50,573 bases of DNA from an uncultured bacterium (GTDB taxonomy: Bacteria; Cyanobacteriota; Vampirovibrionia; Gastranaerophilales; Gastranaerophilaceae): NCBI GenBank assembly GCA_902761735.1, contig CACWLL010000013.1, forward strand, positions 1-50,573. The letters are read 5' to 3'. The notes under the pieces were generated by a model that worked only from the letters and a program-made list of their open reading frames with translations, did not search any database and was not told the origin of the DNA. Below, in pieces: positions 27,591 to 37,051 of the stretch; within the stretch, counting starts at the first letter, position 1; the number at the start of each line of letters is the position of its first letter. The position numbers and the translations under genes were made by a program.

Positions 27591-27632
27591 AAAAAAGAAA
27601 GAGCCGAACAACTGTTCGGCTCTTTCTTTTTT
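27591..27632. terminator. lysS terminator (bidirectional)
   Basis: A nearly perfect 19-bp stem (AAAAAAGAAAGAGCCGAAC and its complement, loop around ACT) lies between lysS and the convergent gene ending at 27639. It has A and T tracts on both sides. Confidence 0.95.
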
Positions 27633-27638
27633 GAAATA

Positions 27639-28118
27639 TTAACCTTTAAATTTGCTTATTTCTTCAAAATATTGTGCCAACGCAACGTATCCTTTATAGA
27701 TTTCGTTAGAAACTGTTGCATAACAATCGGCATCAATAAATTTCAGTTCTTTTGCTCTAATTTCAATAATTTTATCAGCATCGCTTCTTCTGGGCTCTTC
27801 AGGGTTTCTGGACCATTCTTGAAGAAGAGCCAATTCATCATACATTTGTTTTGCCGTTGTATATTCAAGTGTGTTAAGGTCATATTTTGATAATAACTCT
27901 TTCTCGGTTTGAGTTATTCTGGGGCGTACCGCCTGAAATTTATAAATCCTTTTTATAACTATATAGTTGTCAGCAACACGTCTGTGAGAATACGGTACTT
28001 CGTTTTTTGCAAGAAGCGCCGCATATGAACGGGACGTAAAACTGTCTTCCTGATTAGATAATGCACTTTTTGATGTCAAATCAAACCCAGATTTATTATC
28101 AACAAAATCCTTTATCAA
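27639..28118 (-). CDS. Unrecognised 159-aa soluble protein
   Basis: No family is recognised. The sequence is charged and helical, with two clear helices near 85-110 (TEKELLSKYDLNTLEYTTAKQMYDELALLQEW) and near the C-terminus. The start is TTG, chosen because a perfect AGGAGG lies six bases before it, and no in-frame ATG fits better. No signal peptide or membrane helix is seen. It is transcribed toward the lysS terminator, which serves it too. Confidence 0.68.
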   Translation of the reverse strand: MIKDFVDNKSGFDLTSKSALSNQEDSFTSRSYAALLAKNEVPYSHRRVADNYIVIKRIYKFQAVRPRITQTEKELLSKYDLNTLEYTTAKQMYDELALLQEWSRNPEEPRRSDADKIIEIRAKELKFIDADCYATVSNEIYKGYVALAQYFEEISKFKG

Positions 28119-28205
28119 AATTAACCTCCTGCTAATAAAAATATATTAGGACAATCATGCTTTTTTGTCATGATTAATGTGCAAATTTTTAACAAAAGTA
28201 TAAAA

Positions 28206-28991
28206 TTATCCTATGTTTAATTTTGCAAGTGCTGCTTCGTCAGTGTAATTAACCAAAGCATTGTAAACAAGAGGGTTTATTTTTCCTTCCCTTACGTCTT
28301 TACGGATAATTGTCAAAGCTTGTTCTCGTGTAAGTGCCCGTTTATAAGGACGAGCTTCCGTCAATGCGGAATATTTGTCGGCTAAGGATAATATTTGCAA
28401 GTCCAAATCTGCATAAAAATTATTATCAACAAATGGGTAGCCGTTCTTTTTGGCGTTTTGGTGATGATTTCTTATCAAGTTTAAAGTTTTTTTATCAATA
28501 GAAGTGTTTTTAAGCAATTCGTACCCAAGTTCCGGGTGCTTATGGATAATTTCTGTTTCTTCGGGAGTTAGTTTCCCGTTTTTATCTAGAATTTCTTGCG
28601 GGATAAATACTTTTCCGATATCGTGAAGATATGCGGCATCCTTAATTGCTTTAATATTTGCTCTGTTTTCAAGTGAAAATGGCAAATTTTTTACTATTCC
28701 TTCTGCAATATTTCTTGTTTCCGTACAATGTCCTTCAAGCAGGGGCTTTAAATCTTCCATGTTTAATTCATATCGGATTCCTGCTTTAGAAATAATTTTG
28801 TTTATTTCAGGATTGCTCTCTGCAAGTTTTCTTATCATTATTTCGGAAGTGTATTTTTCAGGATTGACGCTTTCAAATTTGTCAGCATGAAGTGAAGTAT
28901 CAACTTGTTTTGTTGATACAGGTGCCGGATTTATACCGGAGACCTGAGCTATACTGCCAAAATATGGCAGCCTGTTGATATCAAAACTCAT
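28206..28991 (-). CDS. HD-GYP-like HD-domain phosphohydrolase
   Basis: A 261-residue protein. Residues about 1-65 are unassigned and start MSFDINRLPYFGSIAQ. From about 85 the HD domain shows LHDIGKVFIPQEIL (HD at 122-123), HKHPELGYELL, HHQNAKKNGYP (about 165-175, compare HHExxxGxGYP) and LSLADKYSALTEARPYKRALT (about 190-210, compare DxFxALTxxRPYR). These are the metal ligands and GYP loop of cyclic-di-GMP phosphodiesterases, although the HHE glutamate is Gln here. The enzyme could hydrolyse c-di-GMP or another nucleotide. No linked sensor domain is visible. Confidence 0.83.
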   Translation of the reverse strand: MSFDINRLPYFGSIAQVSGINPAPVSTKQVDTSLHADKFESVNPEKYTSEIMIRKLAESNPEINKIISKAGIRYELNMEDLKPLLEGHCTETRNIAEGIVKNLPFSLENRANIKAIKDAAYLHDIGKVFIPQEILDKNGKLTPEETEIIHKHPELGYELLKNTSIDKKTLNLIRNHHQNAKKNGYPFVDNNFYADLDLQILSLADKYSALTEARPYKRALTREQALTIIRKDVREGKINPLVYNALVNYTDEAALAKLNIG

Positions 28992-29115
28992 TTTTCCACA
29001 CCAATTTTACACTAACACATTTATATAAAGTTTTTGTGTGCATAAAAATTTACTTTTTTGTAAAAAAATATTAAAATTTTGTTTTGTTGAAATTATGGAT
29101 GTTATCATTTGATTT

Positions 29116-30024
29116 ATGAGAGATATAAATAATGTATTATTGTGTGGAATGGGCGCAATAGGCTCGATTTACGTAAATATCTTAAAGGATTATGCCCCTA
29201 TTGATTTTAGGGTGCTTGTTGATAAGACGAGGTTAGAAAGGTACACAAAAAATCCTATTATTTATAATGGGAAAATATTAAGTGTTAATTATTTGTTGCC
29301 TGAATCAAACAATTTTAAGGCAGATTTGATTATTATAGCGACTAAAATGTCCGGACTAAATGATGCTTTGGAGCAAATTAAGAATTTTGTTAATGAAAAA
29401 ACTATTATTTTGCCGCTTCTAAACGGTGTTATGAGTGAAGAGATTATAGCTTCTCATTATGGACGAGAACAAGTTTTATATTCTTATTTTATAGGTCACA
29501 GCTCTGTTCGAACCGGTAACAGTATTGTTCATGATGGGGTTAATAAAATTGTTTTCGGCTCTGATAATCCAAATGATATAGAAAGTGTTCTAACTGTAAA
29601 AGCCTTTTTTGATAAGTGCGGAATTTCGTATGAAATACCTGAGGATATAAAGCATTCTCTATGGGCAAAATTCATGTTAAATGTTTCGTCCAATCCAACG
29701 ACAGCTTTATTAAGAAAAAATTTCGGGCAAATGCTGTCCAGTGAAAAGTTTATGACCCTTGCTGTAAAAATTATGAAAGAAGTCCAAGCCGTTGCAAAAG
29801 CAGAGGGTATAAAAAGTGCTGATAATCTGGTTGACGAAACTGTTGCGAAACTTCATACTATGTGTCCCGAAGGAAAAACATCCATGTTTCAGGATGTTCT
29901 TGCGGGCAGAAAGACCGAAAATGATATATTTGCAGGGGCTGTTGTACAATTGGGGCAGAAACATAATATACCTACACCGTATTGCAGTATTCTTAAAGAA
30001 TTTTTTGACATTATTGATGAATAA
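29116..30024 (+). CDS. panE: 2-dehydropantoate 2-reductase (ketopantoate reductase family)
   Basis: A 302-residue ApbA/PanE-family oxidoreductase. The NADP-binding loop CGMGAIGSIY is at 10-19. KxSxLxxALxQIKNFVNEKTIILPLLNGV (about 75-107) carries the catalytic lysine (K at about 77) and the LNG motif, and SLWAKFMLNVSSNPTTAL (about 178-195) carries the second family signature. It reduces ketopantoate to pantoate, upstream of the CoaX step encoded at 35519. The ribosome site is not obvious. Family members sometimes use other 2-keto substrates. Confidence 0.9.
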   Translation: MRDINNVLLCGMGAIGSIYVNILKDYAPIDFRVLVDKTRLERYTKNPIIYNGKILSVNYLLPESNNFKADLIIIATKMSGLNDALEQIKNFVNEKTIILPLLNGVMSEEIIASHYGREQVLYSYFIGHSSVRTGNSIVHDGVNKIVFGSDNPNDIESVLTVKAFFDKCGISYEIPEDIKHSLWAKFMLNVSSNPTTALLRKNFGQMLSSEKFMTLAVKIMKEVQAVAKAEGIKSADNLVDETVAKLHTMCPEGKTSMFQDVLAGRKTENDIFAGAVVQLGQKHNIPTPYCSILKEFFDIIDE

Positions 30025-30040
30025 ATTGTATGAACACATA

Positions 30041-30074
30041 AAAAGAACCCGACAGACTTTGTCGAGTTCTTTTA
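30041..30074. terminator. Shared terminator of panE and clpC
   Basis: AAAAGAACCCGACA and TGTCGAGTTCTTTT form a 14-position stem with one mismatch, between the convergent genes, with A/T tracts on both sides. Confidence 0.88.
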
Positions 30075-30097
30075 TTTAGTATAATATACATTAACTC

Positions 30098-32605
30098 TTA
30101 CGCACTAACTTCTTCTTTAGTTTTAGTTTTGCGTTTGTTTCCTTTTTCACAGGTAATTTTATCATCAACGAGAACAAGTCGGATAGTATCTCCTGCTGAA
30201 TATTTACCTGATAAAATCTCTTCAGCTAACATATCTTCAATCTTGCGTTGAATAAGTCTTCTTAAAGGTCTTGCCCCGTAAGCTTCAGAGTATCCGGCAG
30301 CCGCCAAATGGTCTTTTACTTCATCTGTGACTTCAACCTTTAATTCTTTTTCGTCAAGACGTTTAAACAAATCTTTGAGCATCAAATCAACAATCTGTCT
30401 GATTTCTTCTTTAGATAAATGAGAGAATACGATTGTTTCATCTATACGGTTCAAAAATTCAGGTCTGAAAGCTTTTTTCATTTCTTCGGAAACTGTATCT
30501 TTCAGCTTTTCGTATTTGCTCTTAGATTCGTCATCTGATGTAGCAAAACCTAATCTTGAGGTATTCGCAATCATGCTTGCCCCGACATTTGATGTCATGA
30601 TAATAATTGTATTTTTAAAGTTGATATGACGCCCCTTTGAGTCGGTTAATCTTCCGTCATCAAGGATTTGAAGCATAATATTAAATACATCAGGGTGAGC
30701 TTTTTCTATTTCGTCAAACAAAATAACTGAATACGGTTTCTTTCTTATTTGTTCCGCAAAATTTGCTCCTTCATCATAGCCTACGTATCCCGGAGGAGAA
30801 CCGATAAGTTTTGCAGTCGAATGTTTTTCCATAAATTCCGACATATCAACTCTTATCATGTTATCTTCCGAACCAAATACGGCTTCTGCCAAGGCTTTGG
30901 CTAATTCTGTTTTACCAACACCGGTAGGCCCGCAGAATATAAAGCTTCCGATAGGTCTGTTTGGTGATTTTAGACCTACTCTTGCTCGTCTTATTGCTTT
31001 TGAAATGGCAACTACTGCATCGTTTTGACCTATAACGCGAGCATGGAGAGTCTCTTCCAACTTCATCAGTCTTTCGCTTTCTCCTTCTGTTAACTTAGTA
31101 ACAGGGATACCTGTCATAGTACCAATAACTTCCGCAACATGCTCTGCCGTAACCGTCGGACGATTTGCATCGTGTTCTTCTTTATATTTTTGGGTTACTT
31201 CACGAATTTTTTCTTTTAAATCAGCTTCATCATCACGAAGTTGGGAAGCTTTTTCAAATTCCTGATTTCTAATTGCATCTTCTTTATCTTTTATTAGAGA
31301 ACGAAGTTCCAACTCTAATTCTTTACCTTCAGGTGATAACGAAGAAGCTTTCAGTCTGACTTTAGATGAAGCTTCATCAATTACGTCAATTGCTTTATCA
31401 GGTAAAAACCTATCTGTAATATATTTTGCAGATAACTTAACGGAAGCCTCTATAGCCTCATCAGAAATAATCAAACTATGGTGGTCTTCGTATTTTTGTC
31501 TTAACCCTTTGAGAATTTCAATGGATTCATCTTCGCTCGGTTCTTCAATTATTACTGATTGAAAACGTCTTTCTAATGCAGAATCTTTTTCTACATATTT
31601 TCTGTATTCTTCAGACGTTGTAGCACCAATAACTTGAATTTCCCCTCTTGATAGTGCCGGTTTTAAAATATTTGCAGCATCGATAGCGCCTTCTGCTGCA
31701 CCTGCGCCGATTAATGTATGCATTTCGTCAATTACAAGAATAATATTTCCGGCTTGACGAATTTCATCCATGATTTTTTTGAGTCTTTCTTCAAATTCGC
31801 CACGATATTTCGTGCCTGCAACCAAAAGTCCCATATCCAGCTGAATGACTTTTTTGCCGTCTAAAATATCCGGAACTTCAGCATTAACTATTCTAATTGC
31901 AAGACCTTCCGCAACCGCAGTTTTACCTACTCCGGGTTCTCCAATTAAAACAGGGTTGTTTTTAGTACGTCTTGCAAGAATTTGAATTACTCTTTCAATT
32001 TCTTTGTCACGGCCTACAACCGGATCAAGTCTTAGTTCTTGCGCCGCAAGTGTTAAATCTCTTCCAAATTCATCTAAGCTAGGAGTTTTTGTTTTTCCGC
32101 TTGAAGAAGAGCCGGAACTTGATGAAGAACTCGAACTTGATGAAGAAGAACTTGAAGATGTTGTCGGTTTAGATTCTCCAAGCATTTTAACTACATTGCT
32201 TCTGACTTTATTCAGGTCAACGCCCAAATTTTCAAGTACTCTTGCCGCAACGCCTTCGCCTTCTCTGATTAATCCTAAAAGAAGATGCTCTGTCCCTATA
32301 TAGTTATGTCCTAATTGGCGAGCTTCATCCCAAGATAGCTCTAAAACCCTCTTTGCTCTTGGAGTAAAAGGTATCTCAACAGCCACAAATCCTGAGCCTC
32401 TGCCAATAATTTTTTCAACTTCAGCACGAGCATCCTTAAGATTTACGCCCATTGATTTAAGCGTTTTTGCCGCAACCCCGGTGCCCTCGCCTATTAGTCC
32501 GAGCAATACCTGCTCTGTTCCGACGAAGTTGTGTCCGAGTCTGCGAGCCTCCTCTTGAGCAAGCATTATTACTTTTATTGCTTTCTCCGTAAAACGTTCA
32601 AACAT
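30098..32605 (-). CDS. clpC: ATP-dependent Clp protease ATP-binding subunit ClpC
   Basis: An 835-residue Hsp100 unfoldase. A double Clp-N domain (about 1-145) is followed by a poly-serine linker (about 149-170), the first AAA+ domain with GEPGVGKT near 222 and the UVR-containing middle domain (about 420-460). The second AAA+ domain has GPTGVGKT near 556, and a C-terminal D2-small domain follows. It feeds substrates to ClpP, and the type is that of cyanobacterial and Firmicute ClpC. The run of at least 16 consecutive serines in the linker is unusual; the codons are mixed, so it is not simple slippage. AGGAG precedes the ATG. No ctsR or mcsAB neighbours are present. Confidence 0.97.
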   Translation of the reverse strand: MFERFTEKAIKVIMLAQEEARRLGHNFVGTEQVLLGLIGEGTGVAAKTLKSMGVNLKDARAEVEKIIGRGSGFVAVEIPFTPRAKRVLELSWDEARQLGHNYIGTEHLLLGLIREGEGVAARVLENLGVDLNKVRSNVVKMLGESKPTTSSSSSSSSSSSSSSSGSSSSGKTKTPSLDEFGRDLTLAAQELRLDPVVGRDKEIERVIQILARRTKNNPVLIGEPGVGKTAVAEGLAIRIVNAEVPDILDGKKVIQLDMGLLVAGTKYRGEFEERLKKIMDEIRQAGNIILVIDEMHTLIGAGAAEGAIDAANILKPALSRGEIQVIGATTSEEYRKYVEKDSALERRFQSVIIEEPSEDESIEILKGLRQKYEDHHSLIISDEAIEASVKLSAKYITDRFLPDKAIDVIDEASSKVRLKASSLSPEGKELELELRSLIKDKEDAIRNQEFEKASQLRDDEADLKEKIREVTQKYKEEHDANRPTVTAEHVAEVIGTMTGIPVTKLTEGESERLMKLEETLHARVIGQNDAVVAISKAIRRARVGLKSPNRPIGSFIFCGPTGVGKTELAKALAEAVFGSEDNMIRVDMSEFMEKHSTAKLIGSPPGYVGYDEGANFAEQIRKKPYSVILFDEIEKAHPDVFNIMLQILDDGRLTDSKGRHINFKNTIIIMTSNVGASMIANTSRLGFATSDDESKSKYEKLKDTVSEEMKKAFRPEFLNRIDETIVFSHLSKEEIRQIVDLMLKDLFKRLDEKELKVEVTDEVKDHLAAAGYSEAYGARPLRRLIQRKIEDMLAEEILSGKYSAGDTIRLVLVDDKITCEKGNKRKTKTKEEVSA

Positions 32606-32811
32606 TATATGCTCCTATCTCATCTTATTACTTTAGTATGTTTTCATTTTAATTTAAAAACAAAAAAACTTCAAGACTGTAAAGGGATATTAATATTTTT
32701 ATAATAATTTAATATTTGATTGCACTTATAAAAATTTTTAAAACAAAACTCTTGACATGAGATTTTGTTTTACATAGAATGAAAAACGTAGACGAAATTG
32801 GATAGCAACAA

Positions 32812-32884
32812 GCCCCCATCGTCTAGAGGCCTAGGACAACACCCTTTCACGGTGTAGACAGCGATTCGAATTCGCTTGGGGGTA
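32812..32884 (+). tRNA. tRNA-Glu (anticodon TTC)
   Basis: A 73-nt cloverleaf: acceptor GCCCCCA/TGGGGGT, discriminator A, D arm CGTCTAGAGGCCTAGGACA, anticodon stem-loop ACACCCTTTCACGGTGT, and T arm GATTCGAATTC. CCA is not encoded. A TTGACA-like -35 (CTTGACATG at about 32751) and a TACATAGAAT -10 precede it. Confidence 0.95.
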
Positions 32885-32894
32885 ATTTATAACA

Positions 32895-32917
32895 GGAACC
32901 GCAAAGGTTCCTTTTTT
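32895..32917 (+). terminator. tRNA-Glu terminator
   Basis: GGAACC, loop GCAAA, GGTTCC and six T follow the tRNA by ten bases. Confidence 0.85.
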
Positions 32918-32933
32918 AATACATAAATTATAT

Positions 32934-33383
32934 CTAATTTTTTGGTTCCCGATGCGGTATCATTTGAATAAATTTTGTCCCTTTTCGAGCTATTGACTCA
33001 TTCTCTTTTTCTATTACTTGTTCTGCAAGTTCACCGCATAATCTATAGGTTTCATCTTCTTCCGCAAACAACAATTTTTGTGCCAATCTCATTCTTAAAA
33101 ATGGAGTTGATTTAATCAATCTTTTTACAACTTCAGTTACGCCTTCTTTACCGTATTTTGACCGGTAATATTTAATGGCGGCATTTGCTCTTTTTGCATA
33201 TAAAAAGTCTTTTGGCAAAGTCTCGCCTTGATATTTATACATTCTTTGTTCTGCTAATACAAAAAACGGGTCTCCGGCGCATGCATCTGCATTAATATGA
33301 GTTTCAGAAAGTTTGTTCATTATATTGTAGCATTTTACCGCAAATCTTTGCTCTGCTGTTGTGATTGGAGTAATCTTTGTCAT
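32934..33383 (-). CDS. Unrecognised 149-aa helical protein
   Basis: No family is recognised. It is soluble and mostly helical, with a distinctive AGDPFFVLAEQRMYKYQGETLPKDFLYAKRANAAIKYY segment in the middle. The basic tail ends IPHREPKN. AAGGA precedes the ATG. It lies 57 bases downstream of the heptosyltransferase-like gene on the same strand, with its own start signals, so it may be in the same transcript. Confidence 0.65.
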   Translation of the reverse strand: MTKITPITTAEQRFAVKCYNIMNKLSETHINADACAGDPFFVLAEQRMYKYQGETLPKDFLYAKRANAAIKYYRSKYGKEGVTEVVKRLIKSTPFLRMRLAQKLLFAEEDETYRLCGELAEQVIEKENESIARKGTKFIQMIPHREPKN

Positions 33384-33440
33384 ATAGTTCCTTTACGTTT
33401 TACTTAATAACATAAAGTTTGTAATAAAAATTTTTTGCTA

Positions 33441-34421
33441 TCATAATAAATTATTTTCAGAAATCTTACCGAGTACATCTTCAACCGTTATACTTTCTAT
33501 GCAAGGTGTGTAAACTTCTCCGCCTTTTAGCTGCTTACATTTCTTCTTCCAACAGTATCGGCATTCTGTTTTTGGCTCTACGCAATAGCCGTTTTCACCA
33601 TACGGTTTAATCTTTTCGGCAGAAGTTGAACCTAAAATTGCCAAAGTCTTGACATTGTATGCAGATGCAATGTGTACAGGACCTGAATCTCCGGATATTA
33701 CCAAATCCATTAGTGATAAAATTATGCAGCTATCCTCTAAACAATATTTACCGGATAATAATTGTACATTATTGCCTGTAATTTGGGATTGATATTCTCT
33801 CTCGGTTTCGTGTCCTGTTACAAAAATTGTTCCGCCATATTGTTGACTGATTTTTTCAGCTAAAACTTTCCATTTCTCGATGTTCCAAACTCGTCCCTGA
33901 CGAAGTTTCGGGTCATTGTTTCCAGGATTAAAAATGATATGTGGTTTTGGAAATTTGTCAAGTTCTTGCCTTAGTTCAGCTTCCCTGTTTATGTTATTTT
34001 TCAATACCAAACGTTTAGGTAGTTCCAAATCAGGTATTACATTTTTAGCCGTATAAAAGTAGTTTTCTATCCAGCTTTTTCCCTTATAACTTCTAAAGGC
34101 AACTTTATTTGGAAAAGCCCCGAATGCCATAATATATAATTTTAAGGTATATGCTAAACAAAATATTATATTGTATCTTTCTTTAAACAATGTTTTTGTA
34201 ATTTCGAATAATTGTTTATAAGGTTTACTTTTGTCTTGTTGAAATTCTATTACCTTATCAATGTAATCCAAATTCCTTAGGATTGGGGCAATAGTCGGGC
34301 TTGTTATATAGTGTATTTCCCAATCCGGATGCTTCTTTTTTATTGCAAGGGGAATAATGGTCGTATGAACGACATCTCCAATTGCTCCCATTTTGATTAG
34401 TAATATCTTTTTTGATTTCAT
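33441..34421 (-). CDS. GT9-family glycosyltransferase (ADP-heptose:LPS heptosyltransferase-like)
   Basis: A 326-residue GT-B enzyme. The N-terminal KKILLIKMGAIGDVVHTTIIP (4-24) is the GT9 acceptor-side signature, and VISGDSGPVHIASAYNVKTLAILG (about 246-269) is the nucleotide-sugar site. A cysteine-rich stretch (ECRYCWKKKCKQLKGGEVYTPC, about 286-307) resembles the C-terminal Cys region of WaaF-type enzymes. It probably adds heptose to the LPS inner core, next to Kdo made via KdsA. I chose ATG 34421 over 34460 because AGGGG sits just before it and the family motif starts there. Confidence 0.85.
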   Translation of the reverse strand: MKSKKILLIKMGAIGDVVHTTIIPLAIKKKHPDWEIHYITSPTIAPILRNLDYIDKVIEFQQDKSKPYKQLFEITKTLFKERYNIIFCLAYTLKLYIMAFGAFPNKVAFRSYKGKSWIENYFYTAKNVIPDLELPKRLVLKNNINREAELRQELDKFPKPHIIFNPGNNDPKLRQGRVWNIEKWKVLAEKISQQYGGTIFVTGHETEREYQSQITGNNVQLLSGKYCLEDSCIILSLMDLVISGDSGPVHIASAYNVKTLAILGSTSAEKIKPYGENGYCVEPKTECRYCWKKKCKQLKGGEVYTPCIESITVEDVLGKISENNLL

Positions 34422-34523
34422 ATGTATCCCCTTACTTAATAAAGCTATTCTAACATACAAATTAAAAATTAAACATTTCTTGAAATTATATTACGATAGC
34501 GTATAATAGTTGACGAGGTTTCT

Positions 34524-34724
34524 ATGAAAAAAATCTTTTTAATATTTATATCAGTTATATCCTTATTGTTTTTAACAACGACAGCCGAGGCAGGAATTGT
34601 ATCTTCTATAAAAATATTATTTTCGCCAAAGCCGAAACCAAAAATGTTAAAAGTTAAAACAATTCCTCAGGGTGCTGCCTGTAATCCCTCCTCTGCAACA
34701 CAAAATTGCAACACAAAAAACTGA
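34524..34724 (+). CDS. Small secreted protein (66 aa)
   Basis: A clear signal peptide (MKKIFLIFISVISLLFLTTTAEAG, cleavage near 23) is followed by a basic, proline-rich mature part of about 43 residues (SPKPKPKMLKVK) and a tail with two cysteines (AACNPSS, QNCNTKN). GAGG lies at good spacing before the ATG. No family is recognised. Confidence 0.6.
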   Translation: MKKIFLIFISVISLLFLTTTAEAGIVSSIKILFSPKPKPKMLKVKTIPQGAACNPSSATQNCNTKN

Positions 34725-34764
34725 TTTTGCCTGAATCGTTCGCCGTTGTGTGACCACGTGAAAA

Positions 34765-35055
34765 CTATGCAAAAATATTAAGACGTTCTTTTTCTTCTTG
34801 TCTTTCTTTTGCTAATTGTTGAGCATATTTTTTCTCAAGCATAGAATAATAGAGGTAGTTATCTTGATTTTGTATTAAACTCATTTGCAATCTCGCATCC
34901 ATCGCCGCAAGCTGTCTTGAATTCGCTCCTGAAAAAGCTCCGGAGTATATACCTTGCATAGCAGAATTAATTGCATCATAATTCTGCATCATGCCATACT
35001 CAGCCATCTGGCGGTGCATCATAGCGTTCATTCTTGCAATTGATGATACTAACAT
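34765..35055 (-). CDS. Unrecognised 96-aa Met/Gln/Ala-rich helical protein
   Basis: It starts MLVSSIARMNAMMHRQMAEYGMMQNYDAINSAMQG and ends with a charged helix (YAQQLAKERQEEKERLNIFA). The length and helical, Met/Ala/Gln-rich character recall the small multicopy MGLAASQA-type proteins at the window ends, although the sequences differ. GAGG precedes the ATG. Function unknown. Confidence 0.6.
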   Translation of the reverse strand: MLVSSIARMNAMMHRQMAEYGMMQNYDAINSAMQGIYSGAFSGANSRQLAAMDARLQMSLIQNQDNYLYYSMLEKKYAQQLAKERQEEKERLNIFA

Positions 35056-35268
35056 ATTAACCTCAAAACATGTGTGTCTACCTTTATAGTATATCGTATG
35101 TTCAAAAATTTTTCAATCCCAATTAAAATTATTTTAAATATTATGACTTTATGTAAAGATATGTAACAGTTTTTTATTTTTGCGCAATTCCGTAGAATAA
35201 AAAAACTTTATTATTATATACATGAGATATAATGTCATGCGCAAAAGCACAAGATAAGGAGCAGAAAG

Positions 35269-35463
35269 ATGGCAGGAATTGAAGGCATCGGTAAAGGTCT
35301 GACAGAAGTTAGAAAAAAACTTATCGAAGATATCAAAATAGGTGGCAATCAGTTAAAAGCCGGTTATGCACCAAGTTTCGCTCAAAATTTTGAGATTGGT
35401 AACAGATTAGGCTCCGGTCAAGTTCGTGAATCACAAGGCACTAACTCGACCGTGTCACTCTAA
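35269..35463 (+). CDS. Unrecognised 64-aa protein
   Basis: The ATG has an excellent ribosome site (AAGGAG, 7 bases before it). The protein MAGIEGIGKGLTEVRKKL... has one basic amphipathic helix and a Gly/Ser/Asn-rich tail ending GSGQVRESQGTNSTVSL. It has no signal peptide or membrane segment and no recognised family. It is preceded by about 200 bases free of other genes. The initiation signals suggest a highly expressed small protein. Confidence 0.6.
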   Translation: MAGIEGIGKGLTEVRKKLIEDIKIGGNQLKAGYAPSFAQNFEIGNRLGSGQVRESQGTNSTVSL

Positions 35464-35518
35464 TTTACTAAGATATATGTTTGTTATAAAATAATCCTTG
35501 TATAACGAGGATTATTTT

Positions 35519-36274
35519 ATGTTACTTGTGGCAGATATAGGAAATACCAGTATAACGTTAGGCATTTATGAAGGCAGTGCTATTGTAGAGCAATTTAGAA
35601 TTGCTTCAGATAAGGATTTGGATATAGATGAGTATGTAGTCCTGTTAAAAACTCTTTTAAAAGGTTTTGTTATAAGCGGATGTATTATATCTTCCGTTGT
35701 AGAAGAACTTACTCAAAAATTTAATAATGCTATAATTGGTGCTCTTAAAATTGAACCTGTAATATTAAGCCCAAAGTCTAATATTGGTATGGCATTAAAA
35801 GTGGATAATCCTTCGGAAGTCGGTGCCGATAGAATAGCAAATGCGGTTGCTTCCAAAAATTTATATAAGCTTCCTGTTATTGCGGTAGATTTTGGTACGG
35901 CTACTTCATTTGATATTGTTGATAAAGAAGGTAATTTCGTAGGCGGGGCAATCGCTCCTGGTATAAATTTACAGCTTAAAAGCCTGAATAAATTTACGTC
36001 AAAATTGCCTAAAATTGAAGTTGCAACTTCTCCATGTGCAATCGGAACCAATACTACGGATGCAATACTTGCGGGGGTAATAAGAGGGTGCGCGAGTATG
36101 ATAGACGGGATTGTAGAGCAAAGCGAGTCTGAATTGGGTGAAAAAGCTACTCTTATTGCAACGGGAGGATATGCAACTATTGTTGCCAATTACCTGAAGC
36201 GTCCGTTTGATAATATTAATCCTACGTTAACGTTAGATGGTCTTAGTTATTTGTATGAATTAAATCGAAAATAA
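35519..36274 (+). CDS. coaX: Type III pantothenate kinase
   Basis: A 251-residue ASKHA-fold kinase that phosphorylates pantothenate, the first step of coenzyme A synthesis. LLVADIGNTSITLGIYE (2-18) is the phosphate-1 motif, VGADRIANAVA (about 102-112) is the pantothenate-site motif, and AVDFGTATSFDIVD (about 123-136) and GGAIAPGINLQLKSL (about 142-156) complete the active site. Start 35519 was chosen over the upstream in-frame ATG because GAGG lies before it and the family begins MLLxxDIGNT. It ends one base from the convergent rex. Confidence 0.95.
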   Translation: MLLVADIGNTSITLGIYEGSAIVEQFRIASDKDLDIDEYVVLLKTLLKGFVISGCIISSVVEELTQKFNNAIIGALKIEPVILSPKSNIGMALKVDNPSEVGADRIANAVASKNLYKLPVIAVDFGTATSFDIVDKEGNFVGGAIAPGINLQLKSLNKFTSKLPKIEVATSPCAIGTNTTDAILAGVIRGCASMIDGIVEQSESELGEKATLIATGGYATIVANYLKRPFDNINPTLTLDGLSYLYELNRK

Positions 36275-36275
36275 T

Positions 36276-36890
36276 TTATATGTTATAAGTGAACTGCAGG
36301 AAATTGCCCATAATATTTTCGTTCCAAACTTGGACATCTTCGGGAACGGAGAGAACAGCAGGTGTAAAGTTCCAAATATGTTTGATATTACATTTTACAA
36401 GATAATCAGCAATAAATTGAGCATACGTTCTCGGAACTGTTAGTATAGCAATATCTACCGAGGATTTTTTTGCTAAATTTGGAAGTTTATCAATATCAAG
36501 AACAAGTTTGTTGTTTACGGTTTTTCCTATTTTTGATTTGTCATTATCAAATAGGGCAAGGATATTTAGACCGTAGTTCTGAAAATTGTCATACTTTGCA
36601 AGAGCCATTCCAAGGTTTCCTGCTCCTATAATAAAGGCTTTTTTATTCTTTTCAAAGCCGAGAGTTTTCTCAATAGATATTTTAAGTTCCTTTACGTTAT
36701 AGCCGACACTGCTTTTACCGGAATTATTCAGTATACTGATATCTTTTCTGGCTTGTGAATCGTCGATTTTAAGCAGCGTCGCAAGCTGTTTGCTGGAAAT
36801 GTATTCGATATTTTTTTCAATGTAATCCATAAGAATACAATGATATAGGGTAAGTCTGTTAATAACTTTATCAGATATTTTTTTTGCCAT
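36276..36890 (-). CDS. rex: Redox-sensing transcriptional repressor Rex
   Basis: A 204-residue Rex. An N-terminal winged helix (about 1-75, including ISSKQLATLLKIDDSQARKDISIL) is followed by a Rossmann domain with NADH loop IIGAGNLGMALAKYDNF (about 86-102), and the family C-terminus ends ...GNFLQFTYNI. Rex leaves its operator when NADH/NAD+ rises and so controls fermentation and respiration genes. Its start codon overlaps the stop of an upstream 53-codon gene (TAATG), and a Rex operator lies just before that gene, so rex is probably autoregulated. Confidence 0.95.
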   Translation of the reverse strand: MAKKISDKVINRLTLYHCILMDYIEKNIEYISSKQLATLLKIDDSQARKDISILNNSGKSSVGYNVKELKISIEKTLGFEKNKKAFIIGAGNLGMALAKYDNFQNYGLNILALFDNDKSKIGKTVNNKLVLDIDKLPNLAKKSSVDIAILTVPRTYAQFIADYLVKCNIKHIWNFTPAVLSVPEDVQVWNENIMGNFLQFTYNI

Positions 36891-37051
36891 TATTTTTGTC
36901 CTTTATGGTAAAAATCTTCAGGGTGATTTGTGCTTGAAATTTTAATTTCATAGTACTCGTTTTTATCTATATTTACGCCCATAGTGTTGGTGTTGAGAGT
37001 AAATTGCTTCTTTTTATTTTTAAGTATGTTATCAATAAAACTTTTTGTCAT
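36890..37051 (-). CDS. 53-aa protein coupled to rex
   Basis: This short reading frame runs ATG 37051 to TAA 36890, giving MTKSFIDNILKNKKKQFTLN... and ending NHPEDFYHKGQK. Its TAA overlaps the rex ATG by one base (TAATG), a typical translational coupling. It has no Shine-Dalgarno; a TATAAT box lies only a few bases upstream of the ATG, inside the Rex operator, so the mRNA may be leaderless. No family is recognised. The overlap and shared operator are the case for it being real. Confidence 0.6.
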   Translation of the reverse strand: MTKSFIDNILKNKKKQFTLNTNTMGVNIDKNEYYEIKISSTNHPEDFYHKGQK

